The notes: generated by a model from the letters alone, not told the origin. A stretch of DNA of 64,000 bases from JAUSIF01 sp963711595 (GCA_963711595.1 CAVQER010000007.1:62001-126000); one strand, 5' to 3'; shown: positions 38,901-48,520, counted from the stretch's first letter. Translations and numbers: made by a program.

Positions 38901-39428
38901 GACCCGCGACGGCGCGGCGACCTCGTGCATCGCCTGCTCCAATTCCTTCCAGACCTGCCGACTGCCGCGCGCAGGGATGCCGCCGCGCGATGGTTCGCGA
39001 GCATCGCGAACGACTTGCCGATCTCGACCCGCGCTTCGCTCACGGACGAGGCGCTCCGCGTGATCGAGCATCCGGAGCTCGCGGCTCTTTTCGGTCCGGG
39101 GAGCCGCGCGGAGGTGGACGTTCTATCGCGCGCTGGCTCGGACGAAATAGTCGGCCGGATCGATCGCCTCGCCGTCACGCCCAACTCCGTGATTATCGCG
39201 GACTTCAAGACGGGCATGCCGTCAGCGGACACGGCCAACGCACCGCTTAACTACGTCCGGCAGCTTGCGCTCTACGGCGACGTATTGGCGCGCGTGTATC
39301 CGGGGAAAGCCATGCGCGCCCTGCTCGTCTGGACTGCGGGCACCGCGGGGCCCGCAATCCACAAGATCGAAGATGCCGCACTGAAATCCGTCTTGGTTAA
39401 GGCGAGTCCAGCAAACACCGGTGCGTGA
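35976..39428 (+). CDS. addA: Helicase-nuclease subunit AddA
   Basis: UvrD-type 3'-5' helicase with a C-terminal nuclease. It has 1150 residues from GTG 35976, which has a GGAGG upstream and forms GTGA with the addB stop. Helicase motifs in order: Walker A SANAGSGKTAVLVRR, Ia LCLTFTKAAAANM, II VLIDEAQDTSPEQW, III FVVGDEKQSIFSFQGAQ, V MTVHGAKGLEAP, VI LLYVALTRAADALIV. Nuclease: RGDLVHRLLQF, GRIDRLAV and NSVIIADFKTG. All required residues are present. Confidence 0.95.
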   Translation: MSPRVEVPADTAVRQERVSDPSVSAWVSANAGSGKTAVLVRRVIRLLLAGNPPARILCLTFTKAAAANMANKVLETLSDWIRLDDAALDQAIRKVSPRAPTAALRATARRLFAQALETPGGLKVQTIHAFCDRVLHQFPMEARVQAGFEVMDEVQEEQLLRRAREATLTEAANDPDGPLGRALSVAVAAATDDSFSMALAEAVRGRRKLARLQELDGKTAVAEAMGLSSNASVASVVAEILAGPHLPRSEWAAVAQSLREGSAMDRELAERLLAAADAPDEGRLFAYLEVFLTSEGKLRSQLFTKGIARSFPALAERLDREFQRMTALIDVYRTVEAVERTGALLTLAGETIERFQTLKRARGVLDYSDLIEKTADMLADIGAAWVLYKLDGGIDHVLIDEAQDTSPEQWNVIEKLTEEFFAGHGAREEQGRTIFVVGDEKQSIFSFQGAQPAKFGEMLATFQERVESTGSKFRPEKLLLSFRSARGVLEAVDTVFKRPQAFRGLSSGNNEHTIHQTIRGKAPALVEIWETEKPAEEEKDALPWDAPLNARSETSPTIKLAQRIAAAVKFWTGGGLSIEDRLTQELRAPRAGDVIVLVRQRGPLFDAILQALKKADVPVAGADRLKLSEHIAVMDLIALGDALLLEADNLALACVLKSPLFGIDEDELYALAHDRAGTLEASLREREGENARFADAAKKLSRWRVEAAALRPFDFYSRVLGRDKGREQIIARLGNEAADAIDEFLARALSYEQTETPTIVGFLDFLRHAGTEVKRDLDVESDAVRVMTVHGAKGLEAPLIVLADTTSIPDGRGTRLHNLPGTEAFIWAGRKPLNSASEQAARLAADELREEEYRRLLYVALTRAADALIVCGYESGIALKEGCWYRLVRDALEAGNPADLVAADVPYAKVLRWRPGQALTVKAAAAAPEQTLTLPPWLKQAAEAPTAGWKRIIPSQLDPDDDLRSPYARRATDEFDPRRRGDLVHRLLQFLPDLPTAARRDAAARWFASIANDLPISTRASLTDEALRVIEHPELAALFGPGSRAEVDVLSRAGSDEIVGRIDRLAVTPNSVIIADFKTGMPSADTANAPLNYVRQLALYGDVLARVYPGKAMRALLVWTAGTAGPAIHKIEDAALKSVLVKASPANTGA

Positions 39429-39513
39429 GCCGCCTTGACGGGCCGGCCCAATCGTCACTACTTATCGGCTCGACCCCACACCACATCGCCATCCGATTCC
39501 CCGAGAGGTTGCC

Positions 39514-39834
39514 ATGGCCGTCGCCAAAGTCTCCGACACTTCCTTCGAAACCGACGTGCTGAAGTCGCAGGAACCCGTACTCGTCGATTTCTGGGCGGAG
39601 TGGTGCGGCCCGTGCCGGATGGTGGCGCCGGTGCTCGAGGAAGTCTCGGGGGAGCTGGCCGGCAAGCTCAAGATCGTGAAATTGAATGTGGACGAGAACC
39701 CGCAGACGGCGTCCAAGTACGGCATCATGTCGATCCCAACGCTCATGATCTTCAAGAACGGCGAACTCGCCTCGCGTCAGATCGGCGCGGCTCCAAAGGC
39801 CAAGCTCGTGCAGTGGATCAACGGCACGATCTGA
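39514..39834 (+). CDS. trxA: Thioredoxin
   Basis: Small cytoplasmic disulfide reductase of 106 residues. It contains the active-site WAEWCGPCRM, the cis-proline loop SIPTLMIF and the usual C-terminal helix. A GAGAGG ribosome binding site precedes the ATG. It lies 85 bases after addA, the addA-trxA order common in alphaproteobacteria, and ends in a candidate terminator. Confidence 0.97.
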   Translation: MAVAKVSDTSFETDVLKSQEPVLVDFWAEWCGPCRMVAPVLEEVSGELAGKLKIVKLNVDENPQTASKYGIMSIPTLMIFKNGELASRQIGAAPKAKLVQWINGTI

Positions 39835-39858
39835 TTTTTGGATTCCGACGTTTTCGGC

Positions 39859-39890
39859 AACGGCCAGGCTCGTCCCGGCCGTTTCGCTTT
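39859..39890 (+). terminator. Terminator of trxA
   Basis: ACGGCCAGG (39860-39868) pairs with CCCGGCCGT (39874-39882) with one A-C mismatch and a five-base loop, followed by TTCGCTTT. It lies 25 bases after the trxA stop, before the convergent desaturase gene. Confidence 0.65.
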
Positions 39891-39910
39891 ATGCAAGTTG
39901 CGGCAGGTCT

Positions 39911-40744
39911 TTATCGTCGCAGCGATCGGTAGATCGGCGAACGGAGTTGCCACCAGAAGTCGGCCGCCCGCGCATCCTGAATTTCCTCCAAGCCGAACTG
40001 GATGGAGTCGTAGCTCTCCCGTGGGGCGGCCGAGTACGTGCCGAATAGCCGGTCCCAAATAGAAAATACCTGCCCGTAGTTGCTGTCGGTTTCCGGCTGG
40101 TATGAGGAATGATGCAAACAGTGCATGTTCGGCGTGACGATGACCCAGCGCAGCACCCGGTCAAGACGATCCGGCAGGCGGAGGTTCGCGTGTGAGGCAA
40201 GACTGATCACTGATTCCGCAACCTCATAGACGATCACGGCCCATACGTTCATGCCGAATGCAGCCGCACTTAGGCCGAGCGTGATGACTAGCGCGGCGAT
40301 CTCGAGTGGATGATCGCGGACGGCCGTACTGACATCCAGACGCGCGTCCGAGTGATGAATGCGATGCAGCCGCCAGAGCCACGGCGTCTTGTGCATCAGA
40401 ACGTGGAACACGTACTCGACAAGGCTGCGAAGCACGAGGGTCGCGACTACCGCAGCCCACAGCGGGACACTAAAAGAATTCAGTAGTCCCCAGTCGTTAC
40501 TTTGAGCCCACGTCGCACCAAGCAAAGCAGAAACCGGGATGAGCGGAAGCATCAACATGTTGATGATCCCGAGGGCGACATTCGTCGGCCAGCGCTGCTC
40601 GCGGTCGGGCAAATCACAGAACGCGGGCACGACCGTTTCCAGCCACGCGATCGCGGCGAAGATTGCCCAATAGCCAATGATGAAAAGCGTCCAGGGATCG
40701 GGCCGGAGCAATCCACCAAGAAGATCTCTGGAAGCCTCCCACAT
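39911..40744 (-). CDS. Sterol desaturase/fatty acid hydroxylase family membrane protein
   Basis: Membrane-bound di-iron oxygenase-type protein of 277 residues with about five hydrophobic segments. The histidine clusters of the family are present: EYVFHVLMHK, WRLHRIHHSD, ASHANLR and NMHCLHHSSYQPETDSNYG. These ligands predict hydroxylation or desaturation of a lipid or sterol/hopanoid-like substrate; the substrate is unknown. It is convergent with trxA and stands alone between the addA-trxA and folC segments, so it looks like an accessory insertion in a conserved block. Confidence 0.87.
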   Translation of the reverse strand: MWEASRDLLGGLLRPDPWTLFIIGYWAIFAAIAWLETVVPAFCDLPDREQRWPTNVALGIINMLMLPLIPVSALLGATWAQSNDWGLLNSFSVPLWAAVVATLVLRSLVEYVFHVLMHKTPWLWRLHRIHHSDARLDVSTAVRDHPLEIAALVITLGLSAAAFGMNVWAVIVYEVAESVISLASHANLRLPDRLDRVLRWVIVTPNMHCLHHSSYQPETDSNYGQVFSIWDRLFGTYSAAPRESYDSIQFGLEEIQDARAADFWWQLRSPIYRSLRR

Positions 40745-40865
40745 GCCGTCGACCTAACGATCCGTGCGCGACTACCGCCTCGCGTCCTACTTCGCACAGC
40801 GAGCAGCGCCTCCCTGTAGCAAAAATCGCGCGACGTGCTAAGTTTCCGGGAGTGGGGGCGACTCA

Positions 40866-41123
40866 ATGAAGAGAGCGATTGTTGCTGCGGCGGTCGCGCT
40901 GGCAATTGCCTTCGTGCCATTGAGAGCGACCGCGACGATTCCGCCGCCTGCCATCGGCTCTACGAATGGCACTTCGCCTGTCGCTGTCTGGCTGGTGATA
41001 GGCTGCGCGGCGACCATCATCTGGGCAGCCTGGGTTGCCAACATCTCCCAGAATCGGCAGTTGACGCCGGCCGAGGCCAGCTTTTGCGGGCTCGGCTATC
41101 TGCTACGTGTTCCCCGACAATAG
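40866..41123 (+). CDS. Small exported/membrane protein of unknown function
   Basis: An 85-residue protein that I do not recognise. It starts MKRAIVAAAVALAIAFVPL with a signal-like segment, continues through a threonine/proline-rich loop (ATIPPPAIGSTNGTSP), has one membrane helix (VAVWLVIGCAATIIWAAWVA), and ends in NRQLTPAEASFCGLGYLL. It is alone on the plus strand. The signal peptide plus helix and its codon use make it more likely real than the surrounding short frames. Confidence 0.6.
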   Translation: MKRAIVAAAVALAIAFVPLRATATIPPPAIGSTNGTSPVAVWLVIGCAATIIWAAWVANISQNRQLTPAEASFCGLGYLLRVPRQ

Positions 41124-41124
41124 T

Positions 41125-42465
41125 CTACTTTGGCGGCGTTCCATTCGCCGCCAGCACCGCGCCCGCGAGATAAAGGGAACCGGTGATGAGTACCCGCGGG
41201 GGCGTCTCCAAACGGAGCGCACCGACCCGGCCGAGTGCTTCCTCGACACTCGCCGTCGGCTCGGCGGCAAGCCCTGCCTCCTTCGCGGCCTTGGCGACTT
41301 CCAGCGGCGTGCGCCCGACTTCCGCGGGTACCGGCACCGCCAACACATGACGGGCAAGGTCCGTGAAGCAGGCGAGAAATCCGTCCGTGTCCTTGGTGCC
41401 GAGCATTCCAACAATGAGTACGAGCGGCCTCGACACGCGTTCCTCGAGCTCGGCGAGCGACGCCGCGACGGCAAGTCCACAGGCGACGTTGTGACCCCCA
41501 TCGAGCCACAGCTCGGAACCCGCGGGCAGCAGCGGTGGAAGACGGCCGGTCGACAGGTGCTGCATGCGCGCCGGCCAGTCGACACGGCTCATCCCCGCCT
41601 CGAAAGCGGCGGCGGGCACATCGAAGACGCGCGTCGCGCGCAGGGCGGCGACGGCCGTTCCGGCATTGTCGATCTGATGGCGGCCTAGCAGTCGGGGATG
41701 CGGTAGATCGAGCAGGCCGTTCTCGTCCGAGTAGACGAGTCGGCCGCGCTCCTCGTGCGCCGTCCACTCTTCCCCCGCCGTGAGGAGCGGAGCGCCGAGC
41801 TTTTGCGCGGCGCGCTCAATGACACGCAGCGCCTCGACCTCCTGGTGGGCGACAACGGCGGGAACGCCGCGCTTCAGGATGCCCGCCTTCTCCCCGGCGA
41901 TATCCTTCAACGTCGGGCCGAGAAACTCGGTGTGGTCGATCGAGACCGGGGTAATGACCGCCGCCGCAACGTCGGCGACAACGTTCGTAGCATCAAGCCG
42001 ACCGCCGAGCCCAACTTCCAGCAAGAGCGCGTCGGCCGGATGCCGCGAGAAGATCAGAAAGGCGGCCGCTGTGGTAATTTCGAAGAAGGTGATCGGATCG
42101 CCGGCATTCAGACGCTCGCACTCGGCAAGAGCATCGGCGAGCTCCTCGTCGCCGACGTGCACGCCGCCCCCTTTTGCCGCGATCCGGACGCGTTCATTGA
42201 ACCGCACCAGATTGGGCGACGTGTAGACGTGAACCCCGAGGCCGGCCGCCTCGAGAATCGCGCGGAGAAAAGCGACCGTGGAGCCCTTCCCGTTCGTCCC
42301 GGCCACATGGATCGCGGGCGGCTGTTTTCGTTCCGGGCTACCGAGCCGCGCGAGCAGCCGCTCGATGCGGCCGAGGGAAAGATCGATCTTCTTCGGATGG
42401 AGCTTGGCAAGACGCGCGATCAGTGCTTCGGCCCGCTCGGATCCGCGCGCCGGTTCGGCGCTCAC
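41125..42465 (-). CDS. folC: Dihydrofolate synthase/folylpolyglutamate synthase
   Basis: Mur-ligase-family enzyme adding glutamate to dihydropteroate and folates. It has 446 residues from GTG 42465, forming GTGA with the accD stop; the open frame further upstream overlaps accD and is not needed. Motifs: P loop HVAGTNGKGSTVAFLRAIL, TSPNLVRFNERV, FEITTAAAF, EVGLGGRLDATNVV and the second nucleotide-binding region GRHQIDNAGTAVAAL; DGGHN lies in the C-terminal domain. accD-folC is a conserved pair in this group. Confidence 0.94.
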   Translation of the reverse strand: MSAEPARGSERAEALIARLAKLHPKKIDLSLGRIERLLARLGSPERKQPPAIHVAGTNGKGSTVAFLRAILEAAGLGVHVYTSPNLVRFNERVRIAAKGGGVHVGDEELADALAECERLNAGDPITFFEITTAAAFLIFSRHPADALLLEVGLGGRLDATNVVADVAAAVITPVSIDHTEFLGPTLKDIAGEKAGILKRGVPAVVAHQEVEALRVIERAAQKLGAPLLTAGEEWTAHEERGRLVYSDENGLLDLPHPRLLGRHQIDNAGTAVAALRATRVFDVPAAAFEAGMSRVDWPARMQHLSTGRLPPLLPAGSELWLDGGHNVACGLAVAASLAELEERVSRPLVLIVGMLGTKDTDGFLACFTDLARHVLAVPVPAEVGRTPLEVAKAAKEAGLAAEPTASVEEALGRVGALRLETPPRVLITGSLYLAGAVLAANGTPPK

Positions 42466-43367
42466 GCGGGGCTCACCGGAACTGGCACGTCGGGGAGCGG
42501 GACCCGTTCCATGGTACGGGCCGGTAACCTGGTCAGCAGCCGGCACAAGCGCGCGAGCGTCGCGCGCATCTCGTGACGATGCACGACGAGATCGACCATA
42601 CCGTGGTCGCGCAGATACTCCGCGCGCTGGAACCCGTCGGGGAGCTTCTCGCGGATCGTCTGCTCGATCACGCGCGGGCCGGCGAAGCCGATGAGCGCGC
42701 CAGGTTCGGCGATCTGCACATCGCCGAGCATCGCGTACGAGGCCGTGACGCCGCCGGTGGTGGGATTGGTGAGAACCACGATGTAGGGCTTCTTCGCGGC
42801 CCGCTGGCGCTGGACGGCCGCCGTGGTGCGCGGCAGCTGCATCAGAGACAGCACACCCTCCTGCATGCGCGCACCGCCCGACGCAGCAAACAGAATGAAG
42901 GGCGTTCCCTTCTCAAGCGCCGTGTCGATTCCCTTGATGACTGCCTCGCCCGCCGCCATACCGAGCGATCCGCCCATGAAGTCGAAATCCTGGACAGCCG
43001 CAACGACCGGCTGACCTTCGAGCCGGCCGAATCCGAGCTTGATCGCGTCGTTCATCCCGGTTTTCGTTCGCGCGTCCTTGAGGCGATCCACGTAACGCCG
43101 CTCGTCGCGGAACTTGAGCGGATCGACCGGTACGTCGGGGACCGCGATGTCGAACCAGGTCTCCCCATCGAAGATCGACCGCAGGCGCGCGGGCGCGCCC
43201 ATCCGCATGTGATAGTTCGAGCCCGGGATCACCCACTGGTTCGCTTCCACGTCCTTGTGAAAGACGAGCTGTCCGGTTTCAGGGCACTTGATCCAAAGAT
43301 TTTCCTTCACCTCGCGCCGTTGCAGGAGGTTGCGGATCTTCGGAACGGCGTTGGAAATCCAGTTCAA
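42462..43367 (-). CDS. accD: Acetyl-CoA carboxylase carboxyltransferase beta subunit
   Basis: Transfers CO2 from biotin to acetyl-CoA, giving malonyl-CoA for fatty acid synthesis, together with AccA. It has 301 residues. Crotonase-fold signatures include DFDFMGGSLGMAAGEA, FAASGGARMQEGVLSLMQLP and TNPTTGGVTASYAMLGD. The zinc ribbon of the E. coli enzyme (four Cys) is not there: in the N-terminal segment KCPETGQLVFHKD only one Cys remains and VIPGSNYHMRM replaces the second pair. Such loss is also familiar from other alphaproteobacterial AccD proteins. Coupled to folC. Confidence 0.95.
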   Translation of the reverse strand: MNWISNAVPKIRNLLQRREVKENLWIKCPETGQLVFHKDVEANQWVIPGSNYHMRMGAPARLRSIFDGETWFDIAVPDVPVDPLKFRDERRYVDRLKDARTKTGMNDAIKLGFGRLEGQPVVAAVQDFDFMGGSLGMAAGEAVIKGIDTALEKGTPFILFAASGGARMQEGVLSLMQLPRTTAAVQRQRAAKKPYIVVLTNPTTGGVTASYAMLGDVQIAEPGALIGFAGPRVIEQTIREKLPDGFQRAEYLRDHGMVDLVVHRHEMRATLARLCRLLTRLPARTMERVPLPDVPVPVSPA

Positions 43368-43508
43368 TTGGCGCTCCGGCGGACATTTTCCAGTAATTTT
43401 CGCGCGATAAGGTGCAGTCTATACCCCGAGCGGGGTCTGGGCGAAACTTCAAAGCGGGGGTGCCTGGTGATCGAGACGAGCGCGGATTCTGCCGTCGAGC
43501 GTACTGGC

Positions 43509-44030
43509 ATGGCGCGCAGGCTCATTGGCGCAGCATCGCTCGTTGCCGCTTCGATCCTCGCTGTCGCAGCCGAGGCGCAGGAGTTCCGGATCGTGGCGGT
43601 GGGTGCGAGCAACACATACGGTCGAGGCGTCGGCGCATCGCACGCGTGGCCGGCGCGGCTGGAAGCGCTATTGCGGGCGCGCGGATACGATGTGCAAATC
43701 GTCAATGCGGGCATCAACGGCGACGATACGAACGGCATGCGCGCACGCATGAACGACACGGTCCCGAACGGCACGCGGCTCGTCATCCTTGACACCACCG
43801 ATACGAACGACCGACGACGTCGGGTCGACACGAAGGCGAATTCCATAGCGATCGTCGACGAGTTGAGAAAGCGCGGCATAAGGACGATCGTGGTTCCGAG
43901 CCTGCATGCGATGTCCGCAATGCAGCTGCAGGGCGACGGCATTCACATCACCGCCGACGGTCATGGCGTCATCGCGACGAAGCTCTCCACTAAAGTCATT
44001 GAAGTCGTCGGGTCGGCGCGGCGACGTTAG
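43509..44030 (+). CDS. Exported SGNH/GDSL-type hydrolase
   Basis: Predicted exported esterase or lipase-like hydrolase of 173 residues. It has a signal peptide (MARRLIGAASLVAASILAVAAEA) followed by block I VAVGASNTYGRGVGASHAW with the likely catalytic Ser in GASN, block II-like NAGINGDDTNGM, and block V DGIHITADGHGVIA with the Asp-His pair. Overall it resembles TesA-type proteins. A GTG at 43467 would add 14 residues. It is on the plus strand between accD and trpA, which are usually adjacent, so it is an insertion in a conserved region. The substrate is unknown. Confidence 0.8.
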   Translation: MARRLIGAASLVAASILAVAAEAQEFRIVAVGASNTYGRGVGASHAWPARLEALLRARGYDVQIVNAGINGDDTNGMRARMNDTVPNGTRLVILDTTDTNDRRRRVDTKANSIAIVDELRKRGIRTIVVPSLHAMSAMQLQGDGIHITADGHGVIATKLSTKVIEVVGSARRR

Positions 44031-44036
44031 GGGCGG

Positions 44037-44872
44037 TCATTCAGCCGCGACACGGCGCGCGGAACGCACGCCCGACGCAATCGAAGCGACGAGATCGGTG
44101 ACGGCTTTCACGGTCGATTTTCCTGCCTTACCGGCCTGATCGAGGCTCGTGCGCACGGCTTCAACGAGTGCAGTACCCACTGCGACGGCCTCCGCGCCTT
44201 CCGCGATCGCCCGGGCGTGCTCGGCCGTGCGGACGCCGAAGCCGACCGCGATCGGCAACTTCGTGTGGCGCTTGATGCGAGTGACGGCGGCGGCGACCTT
44301 GGCTGCGTCGGGCGCCGCAGCACCCGTGATGCCGGTGATCGAGACGTAGTAAACGAAGCCCGAGGTGTTCCTGAGAACCGCCGGCAGGCGCTTGTCATCG
44401 GTCGTCGGCGTGGCAAGCCGAATGAAGGCGATCCCGGCCTTCAGCGCGGGCAAACATAGCTCGTCATCTTCTTCCGGCGGCAGATCGACGACGATCAGTC
44501 CGTCGACGCCGGCAGCTTTCGCGTCCTTCAGGAATTCTTCGACGCCGTAGACGTAGATCGGATTGTAGTAGCCCATCAGAACGAGCGGCGTCGCCTCGTC
44601 GCCCTTGCGGAAGGCGCGCACGAGGTCGATCGTTTTCTTCAAGGTTTGCCCGGACTTAAGCGCGCGCAGGCCCGCTGCCTGGATCGCCGGACCGTCGGCC
44701 ATCGGGTCGGTGAAGGGCATGCCGAGCTCGATCACGTCGGCCCCGGCCTTCGGCAAGGCTTGCGCGATCGCGAGCGACGTTTCGTGGTCCGGGTCGCCCG
44801 CCATCGTGTACGTGACGAGCCCCGCGCGGCCCTCACGCGCGAGCGACGCAAAGCGGGCTTCGATGCGGCTCG

Positions 44873-44876
<4 letters not shown>
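44037..44876 (-). CDS. trpA: Tryptophan synthase alpha chain
   Basis: Cleaves indole-3-glycerol phosphate to indole, which passes to TrpB. It has 279 residues. Catalytic Glu and Asp are in VIELGMPFTDPMADGPAIQ, and the phosphate-binding region is GFGVRTAEHA with YYVSITGITGAA. It overlaps trpB by four bases and completes trpF-trpB-trpA. Confidence 0.96.
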
Positions 44877-46077
<1,201 letters not shown>

Positions 46078-46081
<4 letters not shown>

Positions 46082-46749
46082 GGCACGCGCTCCGGTGATT
46101 TCAGTGCTGCTGCGGCTGCGCGTCCGTTTGCAACAAAGGACTCGATCTTCTTCGCGTCCTTTGCACCTGGCGCCTTCTCGACACCGGAGGACACGTCCAC
46201 TGCATCGGGACGAACGATACGGATCGCGTCGGCAACGTTCTCCGGATTGAGACCTCCCGAAAGAATCACAGGCCTTGAGCGATCGATGCGGGCGAGTAAC
46301 GTCCAGTCGAAGGCGCGGCCATGCCCGCCCGGTCGTGTCGCGTCTTTCGGCGGCCGCGCGTCGAACAGGATGCGGTCGGCGACCGCAGCGTAAGGCGCGG
46401 CTGCCTTGAGATCGTCAGTGCTTGCAATCGAAATCGCCTTCATCATCGGGCGTCCGAGGCGTTTTCCCAGCTCCGAGACGCGCGCAGGCAATTCCGATCC
46501 GTGCAACTGAAAAATGTCGGGAGCAGCCGCCTTCGCAATTTCATCGAGCAGACGATCGTCCGCATCAACGGTCAGCGCAACGACGCGCGCCTTGCCGCGC
46601 GCGCGGGCTGCGAGTTTCGCGCCCTCCGCGATCGACACGTTGCGCGGGCTCGGCGGAAAAAAGACGAGGCCGACGAGGTCCGCGCCCGCAGCAAGGGCAG
46701 CGTCCATCGCGGCTAAGTCATTGATTCCGCAAATCTTGATCTCGACCAT
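46078..46749 (-). CDS. trpF: Phosphoribosylanthranilate isomerase
   Basis: Isomerises phosphoribosylanthranilate in tryptophan synthesis. It has 223 residues from the ATG at 46749 (MVEIKICGINDL), which puts the catalytic Cys near residue 7; the frame stays open 66 bases further but without resemblance. GLVFFPPSPRNVS and the active-site Asp in AVDVSSGVEKAPG are seen. Overlaps trpB by four bases; 41 bases follow the ornithine-cyclodeaminase-like gene. Confidence 0.95.
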
Positions 46750-46790
46750 GCTTTTCGATGGCACAGTGTGCGGGGGCTTGTCCACCGCGG

Positions 46791-47738
46791 TTAGTCCGGC
46801 TTCAGGCGGCGCCAAACCAGGATCGCCGTCGCAAGATCTTCGACCGCCGTGCCCGCCGATTTGAACAGCGTGATTTCGGTGTTCGTTCGACGTCCTTGCA
46901 CGAGGTTGCGGCAGAGACCGGCAAGGTCGCCCTGGATGTCGTCGCTACGCAGAACGCCTCGTTGCAGCGGGCTCAGCAAATCGCCTGCTTCCTTGGCCGC
47001 CTTCTCGGTGTCGACAAAAAGGCGAGAACGCGTGACGGCTTCGTCGTCAGACTCGCGCATATTCGGCTTGAAGCCCCCGACGAGATCGAGATGGCTGCCC
47101 GACTTGAGCCACGCGCCGCGGACCAGAGGCGTCTCGGCACCGGTGATGCAGGAGACGACATCCGCCGCGCGTACGGCCGCTTCAAGGCCGGGGACGGCTC
47201 GGCATGGCAATCCGTCGGCGCGCAGTTCCGCCGCGACAGCTTCGGCGCGAGCGCCCGTGCGATTCCAGATCGAGATCTCGCGGATCGGGAGCGCCGCCGA
47301 GAACGCGCGTGCAAAATAAGGCGCCAACGCACCCGCGCCCACGATCAGATGATGGCTCGCGTCGGGTCGGACAAGAAAGCGCGCAGCCAACGCCGACGCG
47401 GCTGCCGTCCGCCAGCGCGTGAGCGCGCCGCCGTCGAGAAGCGCAAGCGGCAAGCCGGTGTCGCCGGAAAGCAGCAGGTAGCTGCCGGTGAGGCTCGGGA
47501 TGCCGCGCGCGAGATTGGCCGGGAAAATCGCGATCACCTTTATGCCGATGAACGGCTCTTTGCCGTCCGCAAGCCAGGCGGGCATCAGCAGCAGCGTGGC
47601 GTCCGTCTGTGGATGCGGAATCGAGAGATTGAGACGCGAGGGAACCGTGATCTCGGAGCAAAACGCCGCGTCGAGCGCATCAATGAGCGCGGGAAAGTCG
47701 AGTGCGCGGGCGATCTCGCCTTCGCTGACGACGCGCAT
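46791..47738 (-). CDS. Ornithine cyclodeaminase/mu-crystallin family protein
   Basis: NAD(P)H-binding protein of 315 residues in the ornithine cyclodeaminase/mu-crystallin family, whose members include ornithine cyclodeaminase, alanine dehydrogenase and ketimine reductases. Seen: KVIAIFPANLARGIPSLTG, GALTRWRTAAASALAARFL, the dinucleotide motif LIVGAGALAPYFARAF, and GSHLDLVGGFKPNMRE. A 1-pyrroline-2-carboxylate or other imine reductase role is plausible, but the sequence does not decide it. Convergence of residues is typical; it sits between trpF and lapA-domain gene on the same strand. Confidence 0.85.
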   Translation of the reverse strand: MRVVSEGEIARALDFPALIDALDAAFCSEITVPSRLNLSIPHPQTDATLLLMPAWLADGKEPFIGIKVIAIFPANLARGIPSLTGSYLLLSGDTGLPLALLDGGALTRWRTAAASALAARFLVRPDASHHLIVGAGALAPYFARAFSAALPIREISIWNRTGARAEAVAAELRADGLPCRAVPGLEAAVRAADVVSCITGAETPLVRGAWLKSGSHLDLVGGFKPNMRESDDEAVTRSRLFVDTEKAAKEAGDLLSPLQRGVLRSDDIQGDLAGLCRNLVQGRRTNTEITLFKSAGTAVEDLATAILVWRRLKPD

Positions 47739-47748
47739 CGGCTGTCAT

Positions 47749-48111
47749 TCAGCCCACGGCCGCTCGGTCGCCAGGCGGCGCGATCGAGCGAGGCGCGCCA
47801 AACGCTTCTGCGCGAGCCCTCGCCTCAACTTCCGCTTTCTCGGCACGCAGGCGCGCAGCTTCGCGCTCCGCACGATGCGCTGCCATTTGCCAACGCAGGC
47901 GTCCGAACCATACGGCGACACCCCCGAGGAGAACGCCGATGATCAGCGCACCGAACATCACGAGAAAGAGCGGCAACTCCACCGCGTAGGCGGGCGCCGC
48001 TTGCGAGAACGGATCGATCGACACCTTGACCCAGGCGCGGTTCGCGAGCGCGAACAGAAGGGCGATGGTTGCGACCGGCGCGAGGATGATCCAGGCGAGC
48101 ACTCTCCGCAT
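47749..48111 (-). CDS. LapA-domain membrane protein
   Basis: A 120-residue protein with two membrane helices (ILAPVATIALLFALANRAW and LPLFLVMFGALIIGVLLGGVAVWF) and an Ala/Arg-rich C-terminal coiled tail. This is the DUF1049/LapA layout; in E. coli LapA works with LapB in LPS control. It follows ihfB, the typical alphaproteobacterial position. The exact role here is inferred only from family. Confidence 0.85.
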   Translation of the reverse strand: MRRVLAWIILAPVATIALLFALANRAWVKVSIDPFSQAAPAYAVELPLFLVMFGALIIGVLLGGVAVWFGRLRWQMAAHRAEREAARLRAEKAEVEARARAEAFGAPRSIAPPGDRAAVG

Positions 48112-48178
48112 TCACGGCGCTCCGAATGGCGCGAGCGGCGAAATCATAGTCCAGCGAAGGAAAAACGTACCGGCGATG

Positions 48179-48466
48179 TCAGCGGCGCGGCCGGTTCAGG
48201 CGCTCGCGCATTTCCTTGCCGGTCTTGAAGTAGGGCACGACCTTTTCCAGCACCTTGACCTGCGCGCCGGTCCGCGGATTGCGGCCGAGACGAGCGGGAC
48301 GATTCTTTACCGAGAAGGCACCGAAACCACGCAGCTCGACGCGGTCGCCACGCGCAAGCGCGCGCGTGATCTCGTCGAGAATGGCATCGACGATATTCTC
48401 GACGTCGCGCTGATAGAGATGCGGATTGGTCTCAGCAATCCGCTGCACGAGTTCGGACTTAATCAT
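48179..48466 (-). CDS. ihfB: Integration host factor beta subunit
   Basis: DNA-bending protein of 95 residues that pairs with IhfA. It starts MIKSELVQRIAE and contains the HU/IHF signature GRNPRTGAQVKVLEK with the Pro that intercalates in DNA, and VELRGFGAFSVKNRPAR. rpsA-(pyrE)-sppA-ihfB-lapA is close to the normal Hyphomicrobiales order, and the rpsA neighbourhood separates it from IhfA and HU. Confidence 0.94.
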   Translation of the reverse strand: MIKSELVQRIAETNPHLYQRDVENIVDAILDEITRALARGDRVELRGFGAFSVKNRPARLGRNPRTGAQVKVLEKVVPYFKTGKEMRERLNRPRR

Positions 48467-48520
48467 TACGCTCGCCGCCCCCGAGCAAAAACCCGAATGA
48501 TCAAAACGGGTTGTAAGACA

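Noticed and set aside
42573..43508. Long plus-strand open frame upstream of the SGNH hydrolase
   Set aside because: It is the mirror of accD; its protein has no family resemblance and the hydrolase's signal peptide starts at 43509.
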